From: Microbacterium nanhaiense
GTDB taxonomy: Bacteria > Actinomycetota > Actinomycetes > Actinomycetales > Microbacteriaceae
Assembly: GCF_014646015.1 (NCBI RefSeq)
Contig: NZ_BMMQ01000001.1
Location: 310,001-374,000, forward strand
Reading direction: 5' to 3'
Length of the DNA stretch: 64,000 bases
Shown: one piece after another, positions 27,822-36,387 of the stretch
Layout: each line of letters opens with the position of its first letter
Position numbering within the stretch: position 1 is the first letter of the stretch
Notes under the pieces: generated by a model
Seen by the model: the letters and a program-made list of their open reading frames with translations, nothing else
What the model was told of the DNA's origin: nothing
The model's database searches: none
Program-made: the position numbers and the translations under genes

Positions 27822-28047
27822 CCGAGTCGTGCTGTTGTCAGACTCCGTAGTAGAGCTCGGCTTGCTGGTTGGTGAACCACAGTACGACCCGCAGCCTCGT
27901 TTCTCCTAGAAACGACAGGGGAGTCTCATGCTGAGCATGATGCGTCTCACTACTGCATCTGTCCGAAAACCCGTCCGTTTACTCGCGGGATGGCCCGCGT
28001 ACGGATGTTCCTGGGGGTCCACGGACGGCGCTGCTCACCTTCCAGGT
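27822..28047. other. Left boundary region of the element, no complete gene
   Basis: The 226 bases hold no gene that I can support. The minus strand has a short open frame ending TNQQAELYYGV and stop at 27841, possibly a second gene remnant. No tRNA gene, and no direct repeat that would mark attL, can be recognised without the right end of the element. The crossover most likely falls between about 27,740 and 28,040. Confidence 0.4.
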
Positions 28048-28272
28048 ATGAACGATGATCGCCCTCGCCTCTGGACGCCGAGCGAACTCGCCGACTACAC
28101 AGGCATCCCTATTAGGACGCTTGCCGACTGGCGCACCGAACGCGCGCGCAGCCGCGGTCTCGGTTTGCCGTTCGTCGTGCTGTCCTCGCACAACATTCGA
28201 TACCGCGATGAGGACGTCGAGGCGTTCATCACGTCTCACCTCGTCGCGCCGACCGGCGGGAGCGCCGACTGA
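28048..28272 (+). CDS. xis: Excisionase-like helix-turn-helix protein
   Basis: 74 residues. LWTPSELADYTGIPIRTLADWRTE is a MerR/HTH_17-type DNA-binding helix-turn-helix, and IRYRDEDVEAFI is the usual follow-up wing. Proteins like this beside tyrosine integrases act as excisionases (recombination directionality factors) or repressors. The TGA shares its last base with the integrase ATG, so the two are co-translated. The upstream in-frame extension has no HTH content and is not used. Confidence 0.8.
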   Translation: MNDDRPRLWTPSELADYTGIPIRTLADWRTERARSRGLGLPFVVLSSHNIRYRDEDVEAFITSHLVAPTGGSAD

Positions 28273-29594
28273 TGGCGCGTCCGAAGCGGGCGGTCGGAGA
28301 ACTCGGCAAGGTCACATACAGCGTCGAGCCGAACGGCCTCGTCGTTGCGCGCGCACGCGTCTTCGACGGGAGCGGCAAAGAACGTCGTCCGTACGGCAGC
28401 GGAGCGACGGAAGCCGAGGCGCTAGCGTCACTGCAGGAGGCTGCTGACGTCGTCGTCGGACGCGTGCTTGCCAGGCGAGTCGAGCTCACGACGATCGCCG
28501 AGCTCGCGGAGAAGTGGCTGAAGGTCGCCTACCACGACGACGATCCTCGAGTGCTGCGTCAGCGTCGCGAGCAGACGGTCGACGGTTACGCGTCGGTGAT
28601 CCGGGCGCACATCCTGCCTCGTGCTGGCGCGATCCCGATCACCGATATGACCGCTGATCGCGCAGACGGGCTTCTCATGGACGTCGCGCGTGAGAAGACA
28701 GTGATGACGGCGAACAAGGTACGGAACGTGCTGTCGCTGATGTATGACTGGGCAATCCAGCAGGGGCTCTTCTCAGCGCCTGGATCGATCCAACAGACTC
28801 GACACGGTGCAGTCATCGTGGCGAATCCGATCCGTGCGACCCGGCGAGCGGATGAACCGTCTACGGTCTACTTCGAACTCGACGCAGTGCAGGTGAAGTA
28901 CATCCTTCATCTGATCCGAGAAGTGTGGCCCGAGCGGCACCGTGCTCGGTTCCCCGTCGGCAGGCGGCCGAACTTCAAGCTGCTCGCCGACTACATCCTG
29001 ATCACGCTCGGGACGTCCGAGCGGACTGCGGAACCGATCGCGATTCGCTTCCAGGACGTAAGGTTCGAGGCAGTCGAGCAGCCGGACGGGAGCTTGACGA
29101 TGGAAGCGTTGGTCTGGGTCGGCGGCACGATGGTTCGCACGCGATCGCGAGGACTGTTCCGTCAGGACTCGCCGAAGGCAGAGCGGCAGAAGCGCTGGGT
29201 CCGGGCGCCGCAGTTCGCGGCGAAGGTCCTCAGCGAACTCGTTGCGAATCACGTGCCCAACCCTGAGCTGAATCCGGATGACGTGCTGTTCACCAGCGAG
29301 CGGGGTCGGCCGCGCGATCCGAGCGCGGTCAGCCAGCTGATGCGGATGTTCCGTCGCGAGTTCGAGCCGGAGCTGCTGGCGATCGGAGTCGATGCGGAAC
29401 ATCTCACCTTCCGCAGTCTGCGCAAGGCGGTTGCCGCGGCAGTATCGGGCACGGCTGGTGTTGAGGTCGCGCGAGACCTGCTGGGGCACAGCGACGAGTC
29501 GATTACCGAGGGTCACTACGCGAAGCGGCCGGAGCTGATCGTCGATGGCGCGGCGGACGCGCTCGACAAGGTGTTCGCAGGAATCGACGCGTAA
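28272..29594 (+). CDS. int: Site-specific integrase, tyrosine recombinase family
   Basis: 440 residues. An N-terminal SAM-like arm/core-binding region (TTIAELAEKWLKVAY ... DGYASVIRAHILPRAGAIPITDMTAD) is followed by the catalytic domain. Visible catalytic parts are the first Arg in GTSERTAEPIAIR, an Arg box reading LTFRSLRKAV, where the usual H-x-L-R has Arg instead of His, the GHSDESI His, and the nucleophile Tyr in GHYAKRPE. It integrates and, with the HTH protein, excises the element. A 17-bp hairpin terminator lies six bases after the stop. Confidence 0.92.
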   Translation: MARPKRAVGELGKVTYSVEPNGLVVARARVFDGSGKERRPYGSGATEAEALASLQEAADVVVGRVLARRVELTTIAELAEKWLKVAYHDDDPRVLRQRREQTVDGYASVIRAHILPRAGAIPITDMTADRADGLLMDVAREKTVMTANKVRNVLSLMYDWAIQQGLFSAPGSIQQTRHGAVIVANPIRATRRADEPSTVYFELDAVQVKYILHLIREVWPERHRARFPVGRRPNFKLLADYILITLGTSERTAEPIAIRFQDVRFEAVEQPDGSLTMEALVWVGGTMVRTRSRGLFRQDSPKAERQKRWVRAPQFAAKVLSELVANHVPNPELNPDDVLFTSERGRPRDPSAVSQLMRMFRREFEPELLAIGVDAEHLTFRSLRKAVAAAVSGTAGVEVARDLLGHSDESITEGHYAKRPELIVDGAADALDKVFAGIDA

Positions 29595-29600
29595 CCGGAG

Positions 29601-29640
29601 ACGGCGCCCCGGCATCCGATCGAGGATGCCGGGGCGCCGT
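29601..29640. terminator. Bidirectional terminator between the integrase and the transfer operon end
   Basis: Perfect 17-base-pair stem (29601-29617 with 29624-29640), loop gatcga. It lies between the convergent integrase and DUF4913 genes and can serve both. Confidence 0.88.
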
Positions 29641-29646
29641 GGCGAT

Positions 29647-30195
29647 TCAGGCCAGTTCACCCGTGCGGAGGTCGAGGCTCGCGTAGAAGGCTTCCTCGCG
29701 CTGCTGGCGTTCCGTGACGAGCGAGGACACGTAGGCGACGAAGTCTTTGGCGCGGTTGTCGAAGATCACGGGGATCTGGTTTGGAGGATCTTCTTCGCCG
29801 GGCCAGATGGCTTGGCGAGTGGGCCGGTCGCTGTCGCCGCGGGTACCGCAGGCGGCGACCTTGTCGCGGAGGCGACGGCACGAGTCTTCGAAGTCGCGCT
29901 CCCAGCCCATGGGGGCAGATCCGCTCTGCTCGCCGTCGTGGCAGACGAGGTAGTGGAGGTGCAGAGCGGAGAGCTCACGCACGAGTTCCCAGTGGCGGTG
30001 CCAGAAGGGCGGGATCACGCTGACGGGGAGGCCCCGCTCGTGCCGGAGCTCATCGACGAAGCGATTGAGTTCATAGAACTCGGTCTGCAGCTCCTCGGCG
30101 GTCAGCAGCCACCAATTGATCGGGTGGATCGGACCGGGAACATCGACGTCGGAGTCTTCGTCCCATTCCGGGATCGGGAAGTCATCGTCGTTCAT
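29647..30195 (-). CDS. DUF4913-like protein of mobile elements
   Basis: 182 residues. The core INWWLLTAEELQTEFYELNRFVDEL and PPFWHRHWELVRELSALHLHYLV matches the DUF4913 pattern (a W-x-L-T start, then a P-x-x-W-x-x-H segment and EL-SAL-x-x), a family seen in actinobacterial conjugative elements; function unknown. The start is acidic (DDDFPIPEWDEDSD). No signal or membrane segment. Last gene of the leftward operon, 13 bases after ssb. Confidence 0.65.
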   Translation of the reverse strand: MNDDDFPIPEWDEDSDVDVPGPIHPINWWLLTAEELQTEFYELNRFVDELRHERGLPVSVIPPFWHRHWELVRELSALHLHYLVCHDGEQSGSAPMGWERDFEDSCRRLRDKVAACGTRGDSDRPTRQAIWPGEEDPPNQIPVIFDNRAKDFVAYVSSLVTERQQREEAFYASLDLRTGELA

Positions 30196-30208
30196 CGACT
30201 GCTCCGCG

Positions 30209-30640
30209 TCAGAGCCCGACCGTGGCAGGCGCTGATCGGGCGGCGGGAGGTGCGAATGAGCTGGCGTTCACCGCGTCGCGTCGGGGCGAGCGGTCGACCT
30301 CGTACCGTGTGCGGGCTGCGTCATGTCCGATGCGGCTGGCGACGAACTCTTCGCTCTCGACCATGCCGCCTTCCTTCTCGTAGGTGCTCGTGCGGACGTA
30401 GCCGTCAGCGATGAAGTTGTCGCCCTTGGCGAAGCGCTCGGCCGCGTGCTCGGCGGACTTGCCAAACATGACGAGGTGGTGGAACGACGTCTCCAGCTTC
30501 GTGAACGACCCGTCCTCTTCCTTGCGGAAGTGCTCTTGGCCGAACCGGGCATAAAAGCGCGCCCGACCGGCCTCCGACGTTGTCAGCTGGGGATCGGTGG
30601 CGATGAACCCCGCGATCGCGTCCCTGGTCTGGATGGACAT
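30209..30640 (-). CDS. ssb: Single-stranded DNA-binding protein (element copy)
   Basis: 143 residues. The OB-fold signature is clear: FHHLVMFGKSAEHAAERFAKGDNFIADGYVRTSTYEK, then EEFVASRIGHDAARTRYEVDR. The tail is short and lacks the usual acidic DDEPPF-type end found on chromosomal SSBs, so it may not recruit the same partners. In conjugative elements it coats transferred single-stranded DNA. Encoded between the coupling protein and DUF4913 genes. Confidence 0.85.
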   Translation of the reverse strand: MSIQTRDAIAGFIATDPQLTTSEAGRARFYARFGQEHFRKEEDGSFTKLETSFHHLVMFGKSAEHAAERFAKGDNFIADGYVRTSTYEKEGGMVESEEFVASRIGHDAARTRYEVDRSPRRDAVNASSFAPPAARSAPATVGL

Positions 30641-30706
30641 TTCTCTGCTCCTTCATCCTGTGGACGTCGCATCCGACGCCCGTGTTGTCAGTAGGTGCGC
30701 TTCCCG

Positions 30707-32485
30707 TCACTGTCCGCTCAGCTGGTGCTCGATCGCGTGACGATCTTGGGCGAGCTGTCGGCCATCGCGGCGACTGGGCCACGCTTTCAGATCGGTGACG
30801 ATCGGAGGTGCGGACCGCAACAGGGTCACCGCTGTACCAAAGGGGAGAGTCCGGATGCGGTCCGGCGGGAACACCGGGAGGCGCCTCACTGATCGTTGGT
30901 TCGACCGGGTGCCGTGGTCGCCCAGGGTGATGCTGTCTGTGTATTCGTCGCGTTCCCCGATGAGCGTGGACAGATCTTGGAGATCTTTCGAGTTCGAGGC
31001 ACCGCCGAGAACGATCTTCACGATTGAGGCGTCCCAGATCGCGCCGGCTTGATCGTCCGACCACTTGTCACGGGCTTGCGCGAGCGACTGGAGGACAGGC
31101 ATCGTCGTGATTCCGGTGCCACCGCCTTCTGCCATCAGCGTCGGCAGCGATGGCAGCGGAGAAAGATTTCCGATCTCGTCCAGAGCCAGCAGCACCGGCG
31201 GGTCGAGGCGGGCGCCGGGGGAGCGCGCGGCCATCCTGCGGGCGACTTCGACGAGGTCTTCGACGAACGCGGCGACGAGCGACGCGGAAGCGCCGGCGCC
31301 GGCCCCGGTTGCGAGCAAGTAGAGCGTGCCTCGATCCCGGATGAATGACTCCGGATCGAAGGCTTCACCGGGTGCCGGTGAGACAGCGTCCAGAACGCGC
31401 GGATCAGCAAGGGAGCTGAGGGAGAGCGAGACGCCCTGCCAGATCGAGTCCCGGGTGCGTGGATCAGAATCGATCATCGACTGCAGAGAGTCGGCCCAGC
31501 CTGTCGCTGCTTGCGGATGGCTCTCCAAGATCGCCACAGCGTCCGCGGCGGCAGAGGGATCGAGCGTCCAACGGAACAACTCGACGGGCGGACGCTGATC
31601 CAGCGCGGCTGCGTGCAAGAGCGACTGAAGCGCGGTCCGAGTCTTCCCCTCCCAGAACCCACCGCCTTCGACTCCGCCTGCGGACAGACCGGTGGCGGCA
31701 GCGAGCCCGGTTGCACGGATCATCGCGGTCAACGGGTCCTCGCAGCCACGCACAGGCGACCAGCGCAGTCCTGCCGGAACGCCCTCCGCCAGATGCTGCG
31801 GATCGAACACCGCTACCGGGCCTGCTGAACGCTTCCTCTCGCGCAGGGTGGCCGTGAGATTGTCGGGACGCGTGCTGGTCGTGATGACGGCGCCAGGGGC
31901 ATCAAGGATCGCCGGGATGACGACGTGCAGGCCCTTGCCGGAACGTGGCGGTCCGATCAGAAGGATCGAGTCCTCGACAGAGGCCCACACCTCGATCCCC
32001 TTCGAAGCACCGATGCGATAGCCGACATCGTTGGGCGCGGGACTGTCGAGTGAGGGGCGCAGGTTCCTGGCGCGCCTGAGCAGAGCTTTCGGCGACGCAG
32101 CGAGCGAAACTTCGTGGCGGGTGGCGATACCGGCGCTGTTGTGCGGGTCCATAGCTGCTCGGCGGCTATGGCGCCGGAGCAGTACCCAGCTCCAGACGCC
32201 GCCGACGATCACGACGATGAGGAGTAGTCCCGTGACGACCCAGTATGCGACCGTTGCCAGCGCTGGCGCGTCCAACGCAGCACCTGGGTCGCTTGCGTTC
32301 GTCAGGACACTGAGCCCCGCGAGAAGACCGCCGTCGGGCTGGGCCGTGCGCGTGAGCCATGCGGCGATACTTCCGCCCGCACGCAGTACGATCGCGAGCC
32401 CGAACAGGGCGACCAATCCGATCATGAGCGCGTTCGTCAGCTCATCACCGAAAGAGCCTGTCTGTCGTCCCGCTGGCGTGGTCAT
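30707..32485 (-). CDS. Type IV coupling protein, VirD4/TraG-like
   Basis: 592 residues. Two membrane segments (about 17-45 and 75-105) precede an ATPase domain with Walker A GPPRSGKG (178-185) and Walker B VLLALDEIGNLSPLPSLPTLMAEGGGTGI, followed by the TraM-recognition/TraG_C type region (SDDQAGAIWDASIVKIVLGGASNSKDLQDLSTLIGE). It brings relaxase-DNA to the transfer channel. The ATG overlaps the stop of the 169-residue gene upstream. In similar elements the VirB4 gene is close by; here 20 kb of cargo intervenes. Confidence 0.94.
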   Translation of the reverse strand: MTTPAGRQTGSFGDELTNALMIGLVALFGLAIVLRAGGSIAAWLTRTAQPDGGLLAGLSVLTNASDPGAALDAPALATVAYWVVTGLLLIVVIVGGVWSWVLLRRHSRRAAMDPHNSAGIATRHEVSLAASPKALLRRARNLRPSLDSPAPNDVGYRIGASKGIEVWASVEDSILLIGPPRSGKGLHVVIPAILDAPGAVITTSTRPDNLTATLRERKRSAGPVAVFDPQHLAEGVPAGLRWSPVRGCEDPLTAMIRATGLAAATGLSAGGVEGGGFWEGKTRTALQSLLHAAALDQRPPVELFRWTLDPSAAADAVAILESHPQAATGWADSLQSMIDSDPRTRDSIWQGVSLSLSSLADPRVLDAVSPAPGEAFDPESFIRDRGTLYLLATGAGAGASASLVAAFVEDLVEVARRMAARSPGARLDPPVLLALDEIGNLSPLPSLPTLMAEGGGTGITTMPVLQSLAQARDKWSDDQAGAIWDASIVKIVLGGASNSKDLQDLSTLIGERDEYTDSITLGDHGTRSNQRSVRRLPVFPPDRIRTLPFGTAVTLLRSAPPIVTDLKAWPSRRDGRQLAQDRHAIEHQLSGQ

Positions 32486-32991
32486 CGCAGATCCTGAACG
32501 ACCGTGTGGCCGGACTCACGACCGCAAAGCAACGAGACGGCGGCGCCCGCGGGAAGATCCCGGCGGTCGACGATGGCTACGACGTGCCCTTCGTCGTTCT
32601 CCGCACGGACGCATACACCGACAGCGGCAAGCACCTCCTCTCCTGGCGAGAAACCGTCACCTGTGAGCTCGAGGTGCGATACGGCGCTCCCGTGAGGCGA
32701 TCGCTTCCGTGCACGTCGCGGGGGCTCTGCCGCCAAGCGCTCGCCGCCTTGGACGATCTCGGTGAAAACCTGGCCGTCGATTTCATACAGCGTTACCCAT
32801 ACTGCGCGCGTGCCGTGCATCGTCATCGCATCCAGCAGTTCGTCGATTCGTGGACGGCTCCAGGGAGAGCCGGCATCCGGAGGCATCACGATCTCGCCAT
32901 CGAGCATGGCGACGATCTCACCTCCCGGCTCGACTCTGATGATGCCGCGCGGCAAGGAGACAGGAAGTGATGGACGTGCTCGAAGCTTCAT
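32482..32991 (-). CDS. Hypothetical protein of the transfer operon
   Basis: 169 residues, coupled to the coupling-protein gene (ATGA). No signal peptide or membrane helix; basic PPRRARKRSPHG in the middle and a mixed alpha/beta look (AVWVTLYEIDGQVFTEIVQGGERL, EEVLAAVGVCVRAENDEGHVVAIVD). I do not recognise a family. Its placement suggests a role in conjugation. Confidence 0.65.
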   Translation of the reverse strand: MKLRARPSLPVSLPRGIIRVEPGGEIVAMLDGEIVMPPDAGSPWSRPRIDELLDAMTMHGTRAVWVTLYEIDGQVFTEIVQGGERLAAEPPRRARKRSPHGSAVSHLELTGDGFSPGEEVLAAVGVCVRAENDEGHVVAIVDRRDLPAGAAVSLLCGRESGHTVVQDLR

Positions 32992-33063
32992 GCTGTCCAG
33001 GTGCGCAGAAGCACGCCGTGGGGAGAGAATCGGAGCAGGACGACACAGCGGAGTGTTCAGTAA

Positions 33064-33082
33064 GCAGTGTATAGTTCACTGC
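33064..33082. promoter_or_regulatory. Operator/promoter of cmtR-ctpG, probably leaderless
   Basis: gcagtg-tatagtt-cactgc is an inverted repeat with 6-base arms that ends directly at the cmtR ATG (33083). The spacer holds a -10 element TATAGT (33070-33075), putting the expected start point at the ATG itself. CmtR bound here would block its own promoter. Confidence 0.6.
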
Positions 33083-33448
33083 ATGCTGACCATTGCCTCA
33101 CGTCTTGACGTTATGAACCGGCTCGGCCGGGCTATGGCGGACCCAACGCGTTCCCGGATTCTGATGACGCTCCTCGACGGTCCCAACTATCCGGGGGTGC
33201 TGTCGCGTGAGCTTGAGCTGACCCGTTCGAACGTCTCGAACCATCTGACCTGTCTGCGTGACTGCGGCATCGTGGTCGCAGAGCTGGAAGGGCGGCAGAC
33301 CCGATACGAGATCGCGGACCCGCATCTTGCCGCGGCGCTGACGGCACTCGTAGACGTGACCTTGGCAGTCGACGAGAGTGCGCCGTGCATCGACCCGGCC
33401 TGCTCGATCCCCGGCTGCTGCGATGCAGGCGAGGGAGCCGGAGCATGA
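33083..33448 (+). CDS. cmtR: Cd/Pb-sensing ArsR/SmtB repressor, CmtR-type
   Basis: 121 residues. Winged-helix core ADPTRSRILMTLLDGPNYPGVLSRELELTRSNVSNHLTCLRDCGIV. The three cysteines that bind Cd/Pb in mycobacterial CmtR (Cys57, Cys61 and Cys102) are at exactly the same numbers here. Three extra C-terminal cysteines (107, 112, 113) are added by the tail. Metal binding should release the operator just upstream and turn on ctpG, whose ATG overlaps this stop. The start at 33083 is chosen by family length and the leaderless promoter. Confidence 0.93.
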   Translation: MLTIASRLDVMNRLGRAMADPTRSRILMTLLDGPNYPGVLSRELELTRSNVSNHLTCLRDCGIVVAELEGRQTRYEIADPHLAAALTALVDVTLAVDESAPCIDPACSIPGCCDAGEGAGA

Positions 33449-35421
33449 GCGCGGCGTGCGGTTGCGAGCATGACGTGCCCAGCGCGGTCGAAGAGCTTGA
33501 AGATGTCGACCGCCCATGGTGGCGCGACCCCGCGATCCTCGTCCCGATCGCATCAGGCATCTTCTTCGTCTCGGGGCTGCTTACCGAGTGGATCACCGGC
33601 GACAGCGTCGCTGCCGAGATCACGGTGCTCGTGCTGTTCTGGACCGGACTCCTGCTGGGCGCATGGACGTTCGTCCCTGGGGCAGTGCGTGGTCTGTTTA
33701 CCCGAGGAAAAGTCGGGATCGCACTGCTGATGACGATCAGCGCCGTCGGCGCGGTGATTCTCGGCTACGTCGAGGAAGCCGCAGCTCTGGCGTTCCTGTA
33801 CTCCATCGCGGAGGCGTTGGAAGACAAAGCGATGGACCGTGCCCGCTCAGGACTGCGTGCTCTGCTCAGGCTCGTACCCGAGACGGCCACCGTTGTACGA
33901 GGTGGCACAGCCGTCGAGGTTGCAGCCAGGGAGGTGAAGATCGGCGACGTGATTCGGGTCCGACCTGGTGAGCGCGTGGCAACCGACGGCACTGTGGCGT
34001 CGGGCCGTAGCAGCCTCGACACCTCGGCAATCACCGGTGAATCGATCCCGGTAGACGTTGGTATGGGCGACGAGGTCGCGGCTGGTTCGATCAACACTTC
34101 CGGCGCACTCGAGATCACCGCCACGGCCGACGGGGCGGACAACTCGTTGACGACCCTGGTCGGGCTCGTCGAGCAGGCACAGCAGGAGCGTGGGCAGAGG
34201 GCGCGTCTCGCCGACCGGATCGCGCGTCCGTTGGTCCCCGGCGTGATCGTTCTCGCACTGCTGGTGGGCGTGCTCGGCTCGCTGCTCAGCGGTGACCCGC
34301 AGACCTGGATCACTCGCGCCCTGGTTGTGCTCGTGGCCGCCTCGCCATGTGCCCTTGCCATCGCTGTGCCGGTCACCGTGGTCTCGGCCATCGGTGCAGC
34401 CACCCGGTTCGGCGTCATCATCAAGAGCGGGGCCGCGTTCGAACAGCTTGGCTCGCTCCGCCGGATCGCGGTCGACAAGACCGGCACTTTGACGCGCAAC
34501 GAGCCCGTGGTGACCGACGTCGCCGCGGCTACTGCATTTTCCCGCGAGGACGTGCTCGGCTGGGCCGCTGCACTGGAGCAGCACAGCACGCATCCGCTTG
34601 CCGCTGCCATCACTGAGGCGGCCCCGGGCGCACCAGCCGCGGCTCGTGTGATCGAGCAGCCTGGGCATGGGATGGCCGGGCAGGTCGATGGCCATGAGAT
34701 CACTGTCGGCAGCCCGCGCTGGATCGCTCCCGGCGTGCTGGCCGACCGGGTCGCGGCGATGGAAGCTGACGGACAGACCTGCGTCATGGTCACGCGCGAC
34801 GGCAGCGTGGCCGGTGCGATCGGCGTCCGCGATGAACTGCGCGCCGAGGCACCGGAGGCTGTCGCTGCTCTCCGCGCGCAGAACGTCGAGGTCGTCATGC
34901 TCACGGGCGACAACGCGCGCACTGCCATGGCATTGGCGAAAATCGCCGGTATCTCCGACGTGCGTGCCGAGCTGCGTCCCGAGGACAAAGCCGCAGAGGT
35001 GACCGCATCAGTCGCACAGCGCCCCACCGGCATGATCGGTGACGGCATCAACGACGCTCCCGCTCTCGCCTCGGCGACGGTCGGGATCGCGATGGGCGCA
35101 ACCGGCTCCGATGCCGCGATCGAGTCCGCTGATGTCGCCTTCACCGGTCACGACCTGCGCCTCATCCCGCAGGCTCTGCGCCACGCACGCCGCGGCCGGG
35201 CGATCATGAACCAGAACATCGTGCTGTCGCTCGCGATCATCATCGTTCTGCTGCCGCTCGCGATCACGGGAGTGCTGGGGCTTGCCGCTGTCGTGCTCGT
35301 GCATGAAGTCGCCGAAGTCGTCGTCATTGCCAATGGTTTGCGTGCCGCGCAGACGAGGCGCCGGCTTTCGAGGAACTCTGTGCAGGCACCGAACGCCGCA
35401 ATACAGACCGCGACCCGTTAG
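33445..35421 (+). CDS. ctpG: P1B-type heavy-metal ATPase, CtpG-like (Cd/Zn/Pb class)
   Basis: 658 residues. Short Cys/His N-terminus (SAACGCEHD) with no HMA domain. Eight membrane segments; the metal-site motif is SPCALAIAVP (Ser300-Pro301-Cys302) rather than CPC. Phosphorylation Asp344 is in DKTGTLT; TGES and GDGINDAPAL are present; the last membrane pair carries LVHEVAEVVVIANGLR. This and the cmtR coupling match mycobacterial CtpG, a Cd exporter. The ATG overlaps the cmtR stop by 4 bases. Confidence 0.92.
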   Translation: MSAACGCEHDVPSAVEELEDVDRPWWRDPAILVPIASGIFFVSGLLTEWITGDSVAAEITVLVLFWTGLLLGAWTFVPGAVRGLFTRGKVGIALLMTISAVGAVILGYVEEAAALAFLYSIAEALEDKAMDRARSGLRALLRLVPETATVVRGGTAVEVAAREVKIGDVIRVRPGERVATDGTVASGRSSLDTSAITGESIPVDVGMGDEVAAGSINTSGALEITATADGADNSLTTLVGLVEQAQQERGQRARLADRIARPLVPGVIVLALLVGVLGSLLSGDPQTWITRALVVLVAASPCALAIAVPVTVVSAIGAATRFGVIIKSGAAFEQLGSLRRIAVDKTGTLTRNEPVVTDVAAATAFSREDVLGWAAALEQHSTHPLAAAITEAAPGAPAAARVIEQPGHGMAGQVDGHEITVGSPRWIAPGVLADRVAAMEADGQTCVMVTRDGSVAGAIGVRDELRAEAPEAVAALRAQNVEVVMLTGDNARTAMALAKIAGISDVRAELRPEDKAAEVTASVAQRPTGMIGDGINDAPALASATVGIAMGATGSDAAIESADVAFTGHDLRLIPQALRHARRGRAIMNQNIVLSLAIIIVLLPLAITGVLGLAAVVLVHEVAEVVVIANGLRAAQTRRRLSRNSVQAPNAAIQTATR

Positions 35422-35429
35422 AAGGAATC

Positions 35430-36341
35430 ATGGGAGATCATCACGACCACAGTCATGCCGCGGCGCCGCGTCGGCGCCTCGCGATCGCGCTCTGCATCAC
35501 CGGGTCCGTATTCGTCGTCGAAGTCGTCGGAGCAGTTCTGACGGGAAGCTTGGCGCTGCTGGTTGACGCCGCGCACATGCTGACTGACCTCGTCGGCCTT
35601 GCGGTCGCGGTCTCGGCGGCACTGCTGATGGAGAAGCCGCCGTCGGATCGCTACACCTGGGGTTTGAAACGCAGCGAGATTCTCGCCGCACTCGGACAAG
35701 CGGCATTGCTCTTGGGAGTAGGTCTCTTCGCGCTGGTCGAAGGGGTACGGCGCTTGTTCGAGCCCCCAGCGGTGCCATCGACCGCACTTCTGATATTCGG
35801 AGTCGTCGGCCTCGTCGCGAACATCGCCTCGATCACCGTGCTTGCCGGAGGACGTGGCGATAACCTCAACATGCGGGCGGCGTTCCTCGAAGTCGTGAAC
35901 GATGCGCTCGGGTCAGTGGCAGTGATCGTCAGCGCCGTGCTGATCGCGACGCTCGGTTGGGAGCGCGCCGACGCAGTCGCGGGCATCGCGGTCGCCGCAC
36001 TCATCGTCCCGCGCACGCTGATCCTCATCCGCGCATCCGTCGGCGTTCTGCTCGAACGAACGCCGCCCGGTTTGGATCTCGCCGAAGTTCGTGCGCATAT
36101 CTTGTCCCGCCCAGGCGTGGTGGCAGTGCACGACCTCCACGCATCTCTCGTTTCAAGCCAGCTGCCAACGCTCTCGGCGCATGTCGTCATCGACGAGACC
36201 GTCATCGACGATGCTGGTCGCGACGCGCTCCTGCGCGACCTGCAGTCGTGCGTCGGCGAGCATTTTCCCGTGCATATTGAACACTCGACGTTCCAGCTGG
36301 AAGCAGTCGGATACGGCGACGAGGATGGACTTCATAGCTGA
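35430..36341 (+). CDS. Cation diffusion facilitator (CzcD/ZitB-like) metal exporter
   Basis: 303 residues. His-rich start MGDHHDHSHAA, six membrane helices, then a cytoplasmic ferredoxin-like domain from about 210. The helix-2 metal residues are DAAHMLTD (Asp46, His49, Asp53). The helix-5 motif is EVVND where many members have H-x3-D, so the first ligand is Glu rather than His. It exports Zn/Cd/Co-type ions using the proton gradient. Eight bases after ctpG and probably in the same operon. Confidence 0.92.
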   Translation: MGDHHDHSHAAAPRRRLAIALCITGSVFVVEVVGAVLTGSLALLVDAAHMLTDLVGLAVAVSAALLMEKPPSDRYTWGLKRSEILAALGQAALLLGVGLFALVEGVRRLFEPPAVPSTALLIFGVVGLVANIASITVLAGGRGDNLNMRAAFLEVVNDALGSVAVIVSAVLIATLGWERADAVAGIAVAALIVPRTLILIRASVGVLLERTPPGLDLAEVRAHILSRPGVVAVHDLHASLVSSQLPTLSAHVVIDETVIDDAGRDALLRDLQSCVGEHFPVHIEHSTFQLEAVGYGDEDGLHS

Positions 36342-36360
36342 TCTCCCCTCCCGGCCATTG

Positions 36361-36381
36361 CATATTCAAGTTGGATATGGT
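36361..36381 (+). promoter_or_regulatory. 19-bp palindrome with embedded -10 element
   Basis: catattcaa-g-ttggatatg (36361-36379) pairs at 8 of 9 positions in each arm, like ArsR/SmtB-type operators. The right arm runs into TATGGT (36376-36381), a -10 candidate that places transcription start at the GTG at 36388, so the message would be leaderless. It differs from the cmtR operator, so another sensor may act here. Confidence 0.5.
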
Positions 36382-36387
36382 GCCCTG

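Noticed and set aside
27636..28047. tRNA gene as attachment site
   Set aside because: No cloverleaf or T-loop consensus could be found on either strand in the region before the integrase.
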